Below, piece by piece: positions 39,456 through 50,851 of a stretch of DNA of 64,000 bases. The notes beneath the pieces are model-generated. The model did not search any database. It saw only the letters and a list, made by a program, of their open reading frames with translations, and had not been told where the DNA came from. Position numbers and translations under genes: made by a program. Position 1 is the stretch's first letter, and each line of letters opens with the position of its first letter. This stretch comes from Ascidia mentula (Eukaryota > Chordata > Ascidiacea > Phlebobranchia > Ascidiidae): NCBI GenBank assembly GCA_947561715.1, contig OX387203.1:15562001-15626000 (forward strand), in the 5' to 3' direction.

Positions 39456-42400
39456 TCACTGCTGCTTTGCCAACTTGGTGGTTTTCAGTCGGGCCAACCA
39501 CTCTTCTTTTGTCTCCTTAGCCGGGTTCTGTGGACAGTAGAGGTATCCCCTTTGACAACTGTGCCCCGTTTCCTTGGTACGGGGCAGTCCACACACCTTG
39601 CAGCAATTGTGGCTTTGCCTTCGCACATTTACTCGCTGAAGGCCCTTCTCTTGCCGCTTTCTGTTGCGGTATGCTGTTGTTCGGGAAGTGGAAGCTGCAG
39701 CCTCCACAACAACATTCGAGGCAACATTGTCTTCAACGAGCAATGGCTGGGGCATGGGCATGGCGCGCTTGCGGGAGACTGCCTTTCCTGCCGTGTTCTC
39801 TGGGAGCGAATAGTGATGCTCCTCTCTGTGGTCGTATGTCAGAGGAACCGGCAGGAGCTGTCGAGCAGTTGGTAATGGCTGGGAAGCGGTAGCAGCAGGA
39901 TCAGGCAGATCTAGGCCTTGAAGCAGGACTTGCTTTTCCTGCTTTTTGACTTTTTTGATGTACCTGAAATAGATTCGACACAAATTAATATTGCACAAGC
40001 AATTATCGCAACACCGAACATTAGTGTTATATAGACTTTCACGTACCATTGTGACAACGTCCTTTGGTTAATTTCAAATAGCTGGAGTGAGGTCTGGCTC
40101 ATCACATGGTGGTTGTTGATGATCAGCTGCCTGATGGAACTGTAGGCAGCTGAAATCAAGCTCCAGCGTGGAGTTGATGAAGCACCAACTTTCTTGGGGG
40201 AAGGAAACAGCCTGCAAAGGTGTTCGCAAATGGCCTCGACAAGCCGACTGCTGTCAGGCCAATTTGCAGGACCTGTCCGCTCCCCCACCATACAGCGCCT
40301 GACGCTGTCGGCTCCTGGCACTGTGGTGGTTTTGGCCCTTTTGAAGCGACCTTGGATGAGCTGAGGCTGGTGACGAGCATGATAGGCGATCTTAACTTTG
40401 TCCTGATCATGCAGCTTCTCCCACAAACCAACTATATGGGATGCCTGGTTTTGACTGATGGAGGTTTGGTCACGGAGACTGGCAAGATAGCTTGCCAGAT
40501 CCTGAACCTTGTCAAAACCAGGGATATTGTCAGGTCCAACAGACACAGATGTGTCAGCAACTGGTTCACTGGAGGGTTCAGACATCTCCACATCATCTGG
40601 CTCACCGGTGGATGGAATTGGCCACTGCACAACGCGCGCACAACCGCTGGATGCTGACATGGCGTCAGGTGGGTGGCGGCGTTTCCTCGGACTTTTGGAC
40701 AAGCTGGGGAGGGCATCGGAGGCACGAGATATGGGCACCATAGGTGCCGGGTCATTGGATGCCACACCAATGGTTTCATTATCGTCGTCCTCAAATCCTT
40801 CATCCTCATCAAAGTGAAGGTCATCCTCCTCATCAGCCTGATCAGAGTCGAGGGGTGGTGGCGCAAGGGTCTTGCCAGTTTGATGGTAGAGGTACTGAAC
40901 CCCTACAAGTTCACCTGTAAAAGAGAAAGCTACAGTTTAAGTCAACATGCATGGCTTTTACAAATAAAGTCATATTATTATCGTTATTGCATTTCTGGAA
41001 ACAAACATACCAGTGTATTTTCCGGGAAGGGGGAGGGAATTATCCAAAGGCTGGCCATGAATTTTCATGTTCAGCTTGTTCACAGCATGTAACAGGTGAC
41101 TGTCATACGACCGGATTGTCGCTTTTGGACCTTGCAAAGCAGCAGCACCGCGGTCTTTATTCCAGCGGACAATCCCTTCCAGCAAGTAGGCCTGAAAGTT
41201 TTGGTCGTTGGCAGTTACACCTGCACAATAAATAAAACAATTAAAGAACACATATCCTGAACTTTCCCAAACACACATCGGTTACATTTAACTTTTAATA
41301 CGTAGCATTGAAACATTGTTGGCTGTTTGTCATACTTCATCAAATCACTTTTAAACAATTTAGTGGATTAATAATTTTACTAACCAGGTATAAAATTCTT
41401 TAGGTGAGCATGAAACGATTCAAGGGAAGTCGAACCCCTCGCACACCGGAAGATCTTCAAAACAACACCGCCCTTGGTGAGGGTGCCTGTCTGGGTGTAC
41501 AGAGGAGGTCCTTCTTCCAGATCCTGAATGCAGACCACGTGTTGTTGTTGCGTATCCCAGGTGTGTTTCATCCTCTCGTTGTTGAAGAGAGGCACACCCA
41601 TGGTTTCTCTGCCATGGTCTGACATTAGGACCTCGATGAGATGCCCAATGAGACTGATGGTCTTATATGTGCCTCTGGTTCGCCGACGACAATGACGAGC
41701 AAGCTCCTTTCTGCCAATTTTCTTGGCGACATCATCGTCGGACAAATTCGGGAATCCCTGCACTCGCAGTTCACCCTGCTTGGCAAGAATGAGTTGGTGG
41801 AGATCTTCTGCATCCCATTCAAAAATACAAGCAGACAACTTGGACATGAATGCACTGTACAACGGATGACTTTCAGTTGTACAGCAAGTGGCCAACCTTC
41901 TCATGAAGTGCCAGATGTCCAAGCGGATGTGAATATCGGGCCACCCTGAAAACATTGAGGCAGTACTCCCTTTTCCAGATTTGGCACAGCAGTCTCTGTC
42001 CACGTACATTAACTTGGGTGGAGGCACAGCTGCAAGAGCATAGCGGTGCACTAAACCTTGAGCCATGTGATGTAGTCCAAAACCCTCTGTTGCTGTAAGA
42101 ACAGACATGAGCACCTCACCACGTTCATTACCTACGTTGGTCACCCATGCAGCTGTTCCAGCCGCATGGCCTGCAAGTTTCTTGGTGACCTTTTTTGTCG
42201 AGTCCATTTTTAATACTTCACCATAAGTTGAAGTGACCTGGGCCAAGACTTCCTCCATGCGCTGTTGAACATCCCTCACAAACACAGCAAGAAGCCACTG
42301 CGGTTGAGGTAGTTCTGCAAGTGATGGTTGCTTTTGCAAAGCGACAGGAGTCAGCAAGGCAGAGGACACAAAGGGCTCACAGGCGGTCAGGTAAGCTGCT

Positions 42401-43636
42401 GAGCGACGCAGCCACTCCTCGCTGTGACCCTCCCTCAACTTTTTTTGTAGTTGGGTGTCAGTATTTCCAAGTCCTCTTTCGCGCAGCATACAAAGTACGC
42501 GCAGCGAACATGAATAACGGTATGTCAGCACCAGTAAAAAAATGGCCTGACAAAAAACAGATCCGCATTGGATGGTGGCTTGGAGTAGATGGCTGGGGCG
42601 GGTAGAACCACATCTGATCAAGCTGGCGCAAGACCGGAGTTCCCCCTGCACCAGCAGTAAACAGAGCCCGGGACACCCAACGATGTTGATGAGGCGGTAG
42701 ACCTTCCTTCCAGGGTTTGGGAAGTAGGATCTAACAAAAAAAAACACATGATTAAGTGTAAAATCAATTTTAATGAAGAAACACATAGTATTGCTTGTGT
42801 TATATTACTTAATGTTGTTAAGTTTTATTTGTTATTTGGATAGGTTTTTGACAAATAAAAACCCAAAATTACCTCCGGGTTAGCTTTTGTAGTTGTGGTA
42901 ATTGTACCAGAACTGGTGCTGGGTTGAGATTGATCTCCTGTTAATAAAAAAACAATCACTAAAAAGTAATACAACCATGATTCTGCTAGTTCTTCAAACA
43001 GAAGTTGATACATACAAGTCTTACCAGCAAGCTCGGTCGATACAATATGCTCAACAAGCTCAGCGTCAGTGACATCATCGACTCGTTTCCCTTCACATTG
43101 CGGGAAATACAGTTGCAGCTTGTGAAGGGTCGAACCCTTGTTGACCTGACTCTTGCCAATGATGAGCGGCTGCAAATCATTTACAAAACATGAGCCAAAA
43201 TGCAAATACTAGTAACATTTATATACTTTACAGCTCATATAATGGTCTTGTACAGCACAATATGTACATAACTTGCCGGTATGAGACATGCTCAGGCGAC
43301 TGTGACTTGTACGAGTCAGACCGCTTCATCCGAGCATATTTGCCGAAGCCAACAAGTTCCTGAGCCGCTGATGCTGAGTTTGCCTTCTGAAGTTGGTGGA
43401 TTGCTGCAACAACCAGAGGAAAAGATGTTGCATAACGAAGCAGTGCAGCCTTGTTGGTCATGTGGGCAGTTGCCTTTACATTGGCTGTGCTCCGAGATGT
43501 TTCCTCCTACAACCACAGTGTTCTAATATGGAATGTGAATAGTTATCACACAACTATACAATACACAAAGGGTACACTATATTATGTTAACAAAGCAAAT
43601 GACTGCACAACTTTTGAATTCTTGGAGTTGGGTGAC

Positions 43637-43872
43637 TATATATATATATATACATAGTATATATACATGTATATAAAAAAACTGTGTATGTCATTTAGGT
43701 GTGGAAACTGTTTGTTATAGTTATATAAACATATTGTCTAAGTTATGTGTAGTTGTGTATATGTCTAGATATGGTTCCAACATAGTATATATATATATGA
43801 ACATAAAACTACATGTATATATATATATAGTACATATACATAAAACTATGTACATACACATCATACATACAA
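43637..43872. repeat. AT-rich simple repeat (TA)n/(TATACA)n
   Basis: Runs of TATATA broken by ACATGTATA and ACATA occupy most of the first intron of the 39456-44480 gene. This is low-complexity sequence with no coding value. Confidence 0.8.
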
Positions 43873-43935
43873 TATATGTAATGTACTCAAAAAAATTATT
43901 GGCCTTACCTCATGTGAAGCTGCAAGGCTGACAAC

Positions 43936-44373
43936 TAGTGATGTTCCCAGTTGCAAATTATCCGACCCGGCCGGATACGGATAGTTACCAATCAAATCCG
44001 GCCGGATAATTTGGATCCGGCAGTTTGTTAACACCGATTTATGTATTTTATCGGTATTGATTGCCAAACAGAATGCTATGTTTAGGTTAGCTTATCATGA
44101 GTGGAAGAAATAAACGTGGGTATTTAATAATATGGTACAAGACGTCAAGAAAAAACCTTAATAACAAACATCCGAAAAATCGGAAGTCGGCGAGTTTCAC
44201 AGACCGGGTCCCAAAAAACGTGTAATTTGCGAATGTTTGTCCGTTTTTAGGACAAAAATGCTTTCAAAACTATCCGGTAAAATCAAGTGTATTATCCGGC
44301 CGGGTCCGGGTATTGAAAATTGGTCAATATCCGGCCGGGTCCGGGTACCCGGATCCGGCGCAAGACATCACTA
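43936..44373. mobile_element. hAT-type MITE, 438 bp, with 8-bp target duplication
   Basis: The element starts TAGTGATGTTCCCAG and ends CAAGACATCACTA, giving inverted ends TAGTGATGT. It is flanked on both sides by CTGACAAC (43928-43935 and 44374-44381), the 8-bp duplication typical of hAT transposition. The interior is rich in CCGGCCGGAT and CCGGGTCCGGGTA motifs near both ends and has no transposase, so it is non-autonomous. Ignoring the element and one duplication copy restores an open frame (VGWVVS then LAASHE) that runs to a GTAAGG donor. The insertion therefore hit an exon. Confidence 0.92.
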
Positions 44374-44480
44374 CTGACAACCCACCCCACTTCATTTTCT
44401 AAGAGCCACAAAAAGATCTGCCCTCTATACCTTCCAAACTGCGGTTCCTCTAAATATACCGGGTTGGCAGGGTTGGCCAC

Positions 44481-44903
44481 GTATTAGCTGGGTTACAGGC
44501 AGTGTTAGTGTTTTTTGCAGTTTAGATAAGTAAATAATTTTCGTTTGTCAAGTGAATACCTATGAACTAGTATGTTTTTGTATAAGTCGTGCTTTATGTA
44601 TTTTACTAACATTAATCCACGAAAACTTATACTGGATTCCTCTAAAAATTATGTATATACAGCCCACAGGTAAGGTTTATTACATCCATGGTTTTGTAGG
44701 GTGTAGTTGCTATCAATGCTACTGGTCCAGTACTAACTTGAAAGTGATGTTTCCAGCCCCAAGTTATCCAAGTAGGCTATTGATAGTTTTTTATCACTTT
44801 TATGCCTCTTATACTCTTTAATCACTCTTAAATATGTAGATATAATTTTTGCTTTTATTAGGAAAAGAAGCAAAAGAAGAAATGAAATCTGGACTAAAAA
44901 TTC
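44481..44903. other. Unassigned AT-rich sequence
   Basis: No supported ORF, repeat or RNA gene was seen between the two minus-strand genes. A plus-strand frame at 44552-44821 shows no recognisable domain. Confidence 0.5.
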
Positions 44904-47900
44904 TCAAAGTTTCATTTTTTTGTGGAAGGTCACCTTTTCAGCCCTCCTTCGCTTTCTCTGGTGTGGCTTTTTTCCACAACAGCTTGCTGGAGGTATTGTA
45001 TGCACATTGAAAATATTTTTGCTGTTAAGATTGTGTTTCATGTATTTCAGAAAGCATTTTCCTCTTTCTTCCTTAGATAGTTCGCACCAATCTGAGTATG
45101 GTATTTCATGTTCTTTGTATTTTGGTCTTAAACTAAACGGTCCTAATTTTATTAATGCTTTTTCTGCTTCTGTGTACTGGCACTTTACCACTCCATAAAT
45201 CATTGTAACTAGTTCCGGGAGCTTCAATTGTTTCCATTCAGATTTTATCTTTGAAACATGGTTTATGCTTTCTGCATAATTGTTGGACCATCCTAAGTCA
45301 ACTTTTAACCTTGGTTCCCAAACTTTTTCTTTTAGAAGTGGCAAGAATCTGCAACTCAGATAGGTGTGAAGAGTTGATGGATATTTTTCCATAAATCCAT
45401 GCAGCATTCTTGTTTTTTCTTCCTCGAACTCTATTTCATCAACGGATAAAAGTAAGTTAAACACTTCATCAATTATTTTGTTTCTTTCTGTATTATTTAG
45501 GCCAATTTTGTCGGATGCTGTAAGTATTGCTTTAAATGCCTTGTACACAAAACATGCACTCATTTGGAAAAGCTTCCATAATGGCATGGTGCAAGGCCTT
45601 CTCGTCATCTGTTCCGAAGATAATGTTGTCGTTTTTTAATGCAAACTTTAGCGTTTGGAAAAATTCCAGGTAAGTTTGAGTGTCAGACCTTGTGTAGAAA
45701 TAATGGATGCTTTTGGGTTAAATTCCGAGTTAATGAAAGATTTTGGCACACAGTTGTTGTAAGAAATGTTTTATCCACACACAGGACAGCTTTGGAATTA
45801 CAGCAAAACCTATTTATATCTAAAATTTGTTCTTCTGTGTAACAAATTATTGAAATTGGGCGTCCCTTGTAATTTAAACACTTCTGAACAAATTCATGTG
45901 TCTGGGCCATGTCAATTATTTTCATCACCTCCTTTTTAACTGAAGTTGGGTCTTTTTGCTTTTTTAGATTGTACTTTGTATTATATATTTGCTGCAAATT
46001 CCTTGGCATTGATGTTAGATTATCTGTATTTTGCATTTTTTCATCGTATATATTTTTGGCAGTTTTCAGTGGAACTTCTTTGCGGAGCTCATCAACAACT
46101 TCTGGACAAGTCCGAATGTAGTTGCTCTGATTTGTTTTGCTATTTCCATGGGGTATTTGGAACGGTTGATTTCCTTTGTATTCAACCAGGTATAATGGTA
46201 TCACTTCGTCATTTCCATAATATTCCAAAAATGATATTCTGCGCTTGTAGTTAGTATTATTGCAATGGGAGCCAATAAATTTGTTCAGTTTTATCAAGTT
46301 TGATTTCATTGGCTGTGGATCTAACTGGTGATATTTGTATTCGGGTGTGGTTTGTTTGGTGCACATTTTGTTTCTATATTGATACAGCTGCTTGAAACCG
46401 TTCCTTTCAAAATAAGATGAGAAATAGGATTTTTTTTTCATGCTCCTCAGTCGTCCCAAAACTTGTTTTTGAACCCTAGTTTCTTTCGCTGAATGTTTTC
46501 TGTGTTTTGTATGACAAAATAACAATTTTCTTTTTTTCCGAAAGGTATGCTTGCAAGTCCAGTTGTTGTTTTGTTTGTCAAAAATTGTAGAACCTTATGG
46601 GTGGGCAGAAACTCATTGCATTCCAGTTTTCCTTCGTTAGTTTTTGAAATTGTTTCTTCAAAAGAATCAGATGTTGACTTTTTAGGATTTGAATTTTCCT
46701 CATTTGCTTTTAGATCACCAGGAGTAAAAGAGTCTTGATTTGCTTCATTTTCTGTTGAATCAAACCAAACTGATTTCGAATTTTCCTTTTTTATGCAATT
46801 GGGTAAAATGTTAAGACCAGATTTATTTTTTTATTTTTGTCCATTATTTCTTCTGTGTCTGTTGTATCCGATTCTGAATTTTCTCTTTTGTTTGCAGTTG
46901 ATGAAGTATGCGAAATGTTAAGATCAGATTTATTTTTATTTGTTGACTCTAAGGGATCTGGAACATCTGTAGTAGAATCGAAGCAAACAGAAGAAGGTGG
47001 TTCTGGTATAATTTTTTCTGACTGAGTTTTACAAGGAGATATTAAGTTTACATTGCTTTCTGAACCTTCCTGTTTAATTGGTTTCAGACAGTATCCTGTT
47101 TTGGGGTTTACTTGCTCAGAATCTACATCATATTCTATTTCAAGATCGTATTGATTGACCACTGCACAAAAATGATTTGAAGTCCAAATTTTTCCTTTTG
47201 TTTCTTGTGCAATTCTTGTCCACATTATATAAATTATTCCATTTGAACATTGACCAATTGGTGAGAATGTTTTATTTCACATGGTATACACTTCATCTTC
47301 TGGTCCATTGCATTTGGGGTAAATGGAACGTATATCCATTGCTATTGCATCACAAAGTGCCATTATGGTCCAGGTAGAAGAGTAGCCACCATCTACAATA
47401 CAGTCCTTAACGGACTCCCAGTATTCTGGAGATATAAATTTCCAGTTTTGTGCTGAAATGTTTGTTTCATATTTTTCTGCATTACAGATCATATTTATGG
47501 CATTCCTTAATCGAAGTTCAGTTGCCAAAGACTCATCACCTGCAAGCCCTACAGAAACTGCATTGAATAAGCAGTTTCCATCTGGAGTTGTTCTTACTGC
47601 AACTTTGGATTTATAATTTGGTAAGTCTTTTAACAGAACATTTGAGTGATTATCCAAATTTATGCTGTTTATCGCCAACTGTTTGTTTGTAAATGTATGA
47701 TTGAAGTTTTTCAGAAGCAAATCCTCTCTCTGTGCTTTTTTGATCAATACATCTTTACTGAAACCACACTGAAAAATAAAAAAAACTAAATAAATAACTA
47801 TCCTAAGATTGTCAAGATGTTGTTTTATGACCTTTTTCTGAACATCTGCTAAAGTGTATACTTATGTATCATGCTATGCTAAAAGTCTTCACTTATTTTT

Positions 47901-48236
47901 TAGTGCATTCTGGTACTTTTCTTTAAAACTGTTATGTCTGCTGCTAACCTTTATGCTAATTCACTAAAATAGCTTACAATGACAAACATGTGATTTTAAA
48001 ACACAAATATCATGTTCTTACAGTGCCAAGTCTTCTAAGTGACTGTTTGTAATTGAATCCTCTACTTCCTGCTGTACAACACATCTGGCACAAAAATGCT
48101 TCCTGTGTCAAATCCTTCCAGTCATTCAGATCAACATTCTCACATTTCCAGTGAAACCATTTTTTGCAATTTTCACAATAAATGCAATCTGTTTGGCAAT
48201 TTTTTTCTACATCTCCCACAGGGCCAATATTTTCTT
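44904..48236 (-). pseudogene. MULE transposase with PHD finger and OTU protease domain (decayed)
   Basis: Read on the minus strand, an exon at 48022-48236 gives a PHD-type cysteine array (CIYCENC, FHWKCE, FLCQMC) and a GTAAG donor. The next exon starts at 47768 and contains an OTU protease core, with TTPDGNCLFNAVS holding the catalytic Asp and Cys. An in-frame TGA at 47277-47279 interrupts it. The same frame continues with NKTFSPIGQ...IIYIMWTRI, then an acidic Ser-rich linker (frameshifted near 46.79 kb). Next come a region with YKYHQLDPQP and LVEYKGNQPF and a MULE core, with VLCVDKTF and FGTDDEKAL as likely first and second Asp and YAESIN further on. Another frameshift or deletion lies near 45.69 kb. 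It ends in a basic tail (HQRKRRRAEK) at 44904. The OTU-plus-MULE combination is known from animal MULEs and vertnin-like proteins. This copy is inactive. Confidence 0.75.
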
Positions 48237-49340
48237 CGAGGCATTTTTATTTGCAAAAACCAATTTGTATGAACTAAAATAATTTACTGTAAAAAGATAT
48301 CATGTCACTTTGAAGCTGGTTTACAACAACCTACTAATATTTTCCTCAGGTTAACTAGCTGTTTAGTTCTTTTAGTACACTTTTTTTTAGATGTTGTGTT
48401 GTTCATGTATTTATCAAATTTTGTTTCAATTCGCAAGACATTACATATTTGTTGCAAATGTCTCGTGTTTTTCTAAGGTACACTTTCAGATGCAGTGTTT
48501 TCAGTAACTTTGGTTCTCCTATCAACTTGCAAGACATTACACAAGTTTTTTTCTAGCAGTTACAGAATAGTAAAGGATAAAAATAGCAGTAATAGGGGTG
48601 CGTTTTCGTTTGTGTTGCGTGTATTTGCAGTAACACAAATTAACATTTTTCCTGGCATGTCTGTTTAATGCACTTGGCAAACCTCCAAAACCCACCAAAT
48701 ACTGAAAGATGTACAAGACTTGGCCTTACTTTTATGTATTTTTTAATACATAACGGGCAAAGAAACTGCATTTCACAATAAAGTTAAAAACATCGATAAA
48801 CAGTATATCACAATACTTTTGACTGAATGCACAAGTAGGCTACTGCATTTTTTCATAAAAGGACATGTCATGTTGTGGGATCCAAGTCTCTGATGATATG
48901 GCCTCTCTCAACACAACCTGCAGACAAAGTTCCCTGTTAACCCTGCCGACCCGGCATACCCTGCCCACCCGGCATACCCTGCCGACCCGGCCAACCCGGA
49001 CTTGTAAGTTATTTTCTGAATGTAACCTGAATTGGGTGTTCAAACAAAAAGCAAAATATGCGACTTACCGAAAGCCATGATTACCTTTGTCTCTCCTGTA
49101 AAGTTTGTAGCAAAAAATATTAACTGTTTGAACGGCAGAAAAAGGGACTACGATTTCTATGCCGATGATTAAATAAAAAAATTCTCACCGTAGTCATATA
49201 TCAATTATTAAATAAAATTAGCTAATTCGCAATTATTCTATTTTATTTATCTTCTTTATTAATTTTTGTAAAATAATATTCGACCGTTTTAATTTTGCAC
49301 AGACATCGTATGCGTGTTTCAATTTGTTTCAATTTTACCA
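48237..49340. other. Non-coding AT-rich sequence
   Basis: Apart from the 18-bp GC-rich repeat at 48941-49000, I see no supported gene, RNA or element ends. It lies upstream of the minus-strand OTU-MULE gene and may contain that gene's promoter or unrecognised first exons. Confidence 0.5.
48941..49000. repeat. 18-bp GC-rich short tandem repeat, about 3 copies
   Basis: CCCTGCCGACCCGGCATA at 48941-48958 and CCCTGCCCACCCGGCATA at 48959-48976 are followed by a degenerate third copy. The surroundings are AT-rich, so the block stands out in composition. Confidence 0.85.
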
Positions 49341-49358
49341 CGAACATCGCCGTTCGAG

Positions 49359-49398
49359 GATGCCACGCAATCTTCTCTGTCCTGGGCACGAAAAAAAA
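49359..49398. repeat. Second copy of the 40-bp U6-junction sequence
   Basis: This is the copy of 39045-39084, in the same orientation. It holds AATCTTCTCTGT (49369-49380), complementary to U6 nt 41-52. It lies directly upstream of the ATG at 49398 and may be the 5' leader of the microexon gene. Confidence 0.85.
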
Positions 49399-49428
49399 TG
49401 GAAAAATACTTACGTAGAGATGTCAGGT
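49398..49428 (+). CDS. Possible first exon of the microexon gene
   Basis: An ATG at 49398 opens a short frame (MEKYLRRDV plus two bases) ending at a good donor, AG|GTAAGC. Its phase fits the acceptor TTGCACAG next to the CACTA left end at 49712. From there the frame runs through the exon remnant at 55667-55739 into the microexon frame, except for one TAA at 55718-55720. The phase agreement is suggestive, but a 31-nt exon has little coding signal of its own. Confidence 0.3.
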
Positions 49429-49430
49429 AA

Positions 49431-49711
49431 GCCTTTTTCTCACCTCTCTCTCGGTCGCCTTTTTCGCTCTCTCACACATGTTTGGCGCGTCCTAAAGCAA
49501 GAAAAGAAGACTTACGTAGACAAGTCGGGTATAGTTTGGCGGGAACGTATTTGGCATAGGACACCAAAAAGTTTCTTGTTGCAAAAATAAACCTCTTTCT
49601 ATGACGTGGAAACACTAAACATTTGTTTGTGTTGGTTTACTTCTGTTGTAAAGAAAATGAGTTTTAGCAATTGCACTATCAATATTGATAAATTGTTTTG
49701 CACAGCACCTG
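49431..49711. other. Probable intron sequence left of the CACTA element
   Basis: The stretch runs from the GTAAGC donor to the TTTTGCACAG acceptor immediately left of the CACTA end. It contains a second CTTACGTAGA motif like the one in the putative first exon. No other feature was seen. Confidence 0.35.
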
Positions 49712-49739
49712 CACTGTAAAGCGTAAAGGTGGAAAATTC
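49712..49739 (+). repeat. Left terminal inverted repeat of the CACTA element
   Basis: Starts CACTGTAAA and pairs with 55639-55666. Confidence 0.88.
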
Positions 49740-50851
49740 GGTAGGGTGGAAAATTACCCACCCTACGCATGGGTGGAAAGTACAATTTACAACCCTATGT
49801 AGGTGAAAAATTAATAATCTACCTTTTTCGATCATGACCAAAGGATAAATCTTTTGATTCCACCTCAGATAGGAGGCGCACATACATTTTTAATTTTTTT
49901 ATGATAGAAACGAAAGTGCACTAAAATCCACGCTATGTTTCCGTTTGTGGCAACCACCTACACTCAGAATTTTTGATTTAGGCTAAATCGTTTACAACTT
50001 CCTCCATAGCGGTGTTTCCTCATCTGTGAGTCGCGACTCAAAGTTGGGTCGCTTATTGCAAGTAAAGCAAAAAATTGTGTATTAGGACTTGTGAATATGG
50101 ATGCTTTGTAGTTTTTTAAGTGTTTGTTACGTCAAACTGACTTTTATGCTTGTGCGCGATAATTTTGCATTATAGAATTTAAAAAATAGGGTTTCCTGAA
50201 AAAAGGTTGGGAATTATTGCTCTGTGGTAACACCACAAGTTTATTTGGTAGTAACTAGTGGAAGGAGGCGGATATGCAAAAGTTAATTAAAGAGAGTGTT
50301 TTAGCAGTATCTTCAAGCAAAAATAAAATTAATACAACAACTGTATCAATAAAGAGTGTGTTTTAGCAAAGGACGATTTAACTGCGCACCGCAGAACTTG
50401 TGCCATAACACGTGACGCGGCGGATGAATATTGGCAAAAAAGGAATTATGAAATTTTTTCTCTGCTGCATAATTCTTGAATCGTTTTAAGTTATTTTTAA
50501 TCCAAATTAATATATTGTTAAAATACTTTTGAAGAATACTCGAATCGATTAAATATATATCAAACAATTTGTAGTTGTACACGTGGGGACTACTTTGTCT
50601 TTGTGGCATGTTACTTGTTAACTGATCTCTTTATTGATTGCGTCCTGCGTCGCCTGCACGTGTTGTTGCAAAATATTTCAGTTATACAGGAGTGGTTTGT
50701 TATTTGTAGACCTGGAAGTGTTGGACAAGTTTTTTGGTTGAAAAACTGGCCCTTATATTTTGTGTGGTAAGTAGCCCTTGAAGCAGATACTTCTAATTTT
50801 CTTGAAAAAAAATATAAAAATTTAAGTTGGTAAAGTGTGTACAAGACGACC
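49740..50851. other. 5' region of the CACTA element
   Basis: Non-coding sequence lies between the left inverted repeat and the transposase start. Inverted GGGTGGAAA/CCACCCTACG motifs occur in the first 60 bp. No conserved promoter was recognised. Confidence 0.55.

Larger units (their letters stand above)
39456..44480 (-). pseudogene. DUF6729-like eight-exon gene, broken by a MITE and a frame break
   Basis: The minus-strand gene reads in eight exons: 43909-44480 (carrying the MITE), 43273-43506, 43025-43169, 42873-42937, 41385-42730, 41011-41220, 40047-40914 and 39456-39963, ending in TGA. All splice phases agree once the MITE is ignored. Exon 5 starts with a segment (LPKPWKEGLPPHQHRWVSRA, then WFYPPQP) like the DUF6729 start of fish and invertebrate proteins. 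It then has a long region with VTNVGNERGEVLMSVLT and YVDRDCC that looks like an RNase H-fold transposase core. Exon 8 ends in a cysteine motif (CCKVCGLPR...GHSC...YCPQNP). The reading frame changes between about 42600 and 42460, where family members I remember have an extra ~100 residues, so an internal deletion is likely. The 5' end is unresolved, because a stop lies just upstream of 44480. The family name is from memory and its function is unknown. Confidence 0.7.

Noticed and set aside
41404..41949. Plus-strand ORFs across the DUF6729-like exon
   Set aside because: They are antisense shadows of the minus-strand exon, which has family-like motifs and consistent splicing.
43267..43280. A GC-AG intron donor (CG|GCAAGT) in the DUF6729-like gene
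   Set aside because: It leaves the wrong phase for the next exon. The GT donor a few bases on (CAA|GTTATG) gives SYRQ joined in frame to PLIIGKSQ.
49324..49590. 88-aa plus-strand ORF as a separate gene
   Set aside because: It contains a duplicated CTTACGTAGA motif and strong splice-donor sequence but no domain. Only the short ATG exon at 49398 fits a neighbouring gene.
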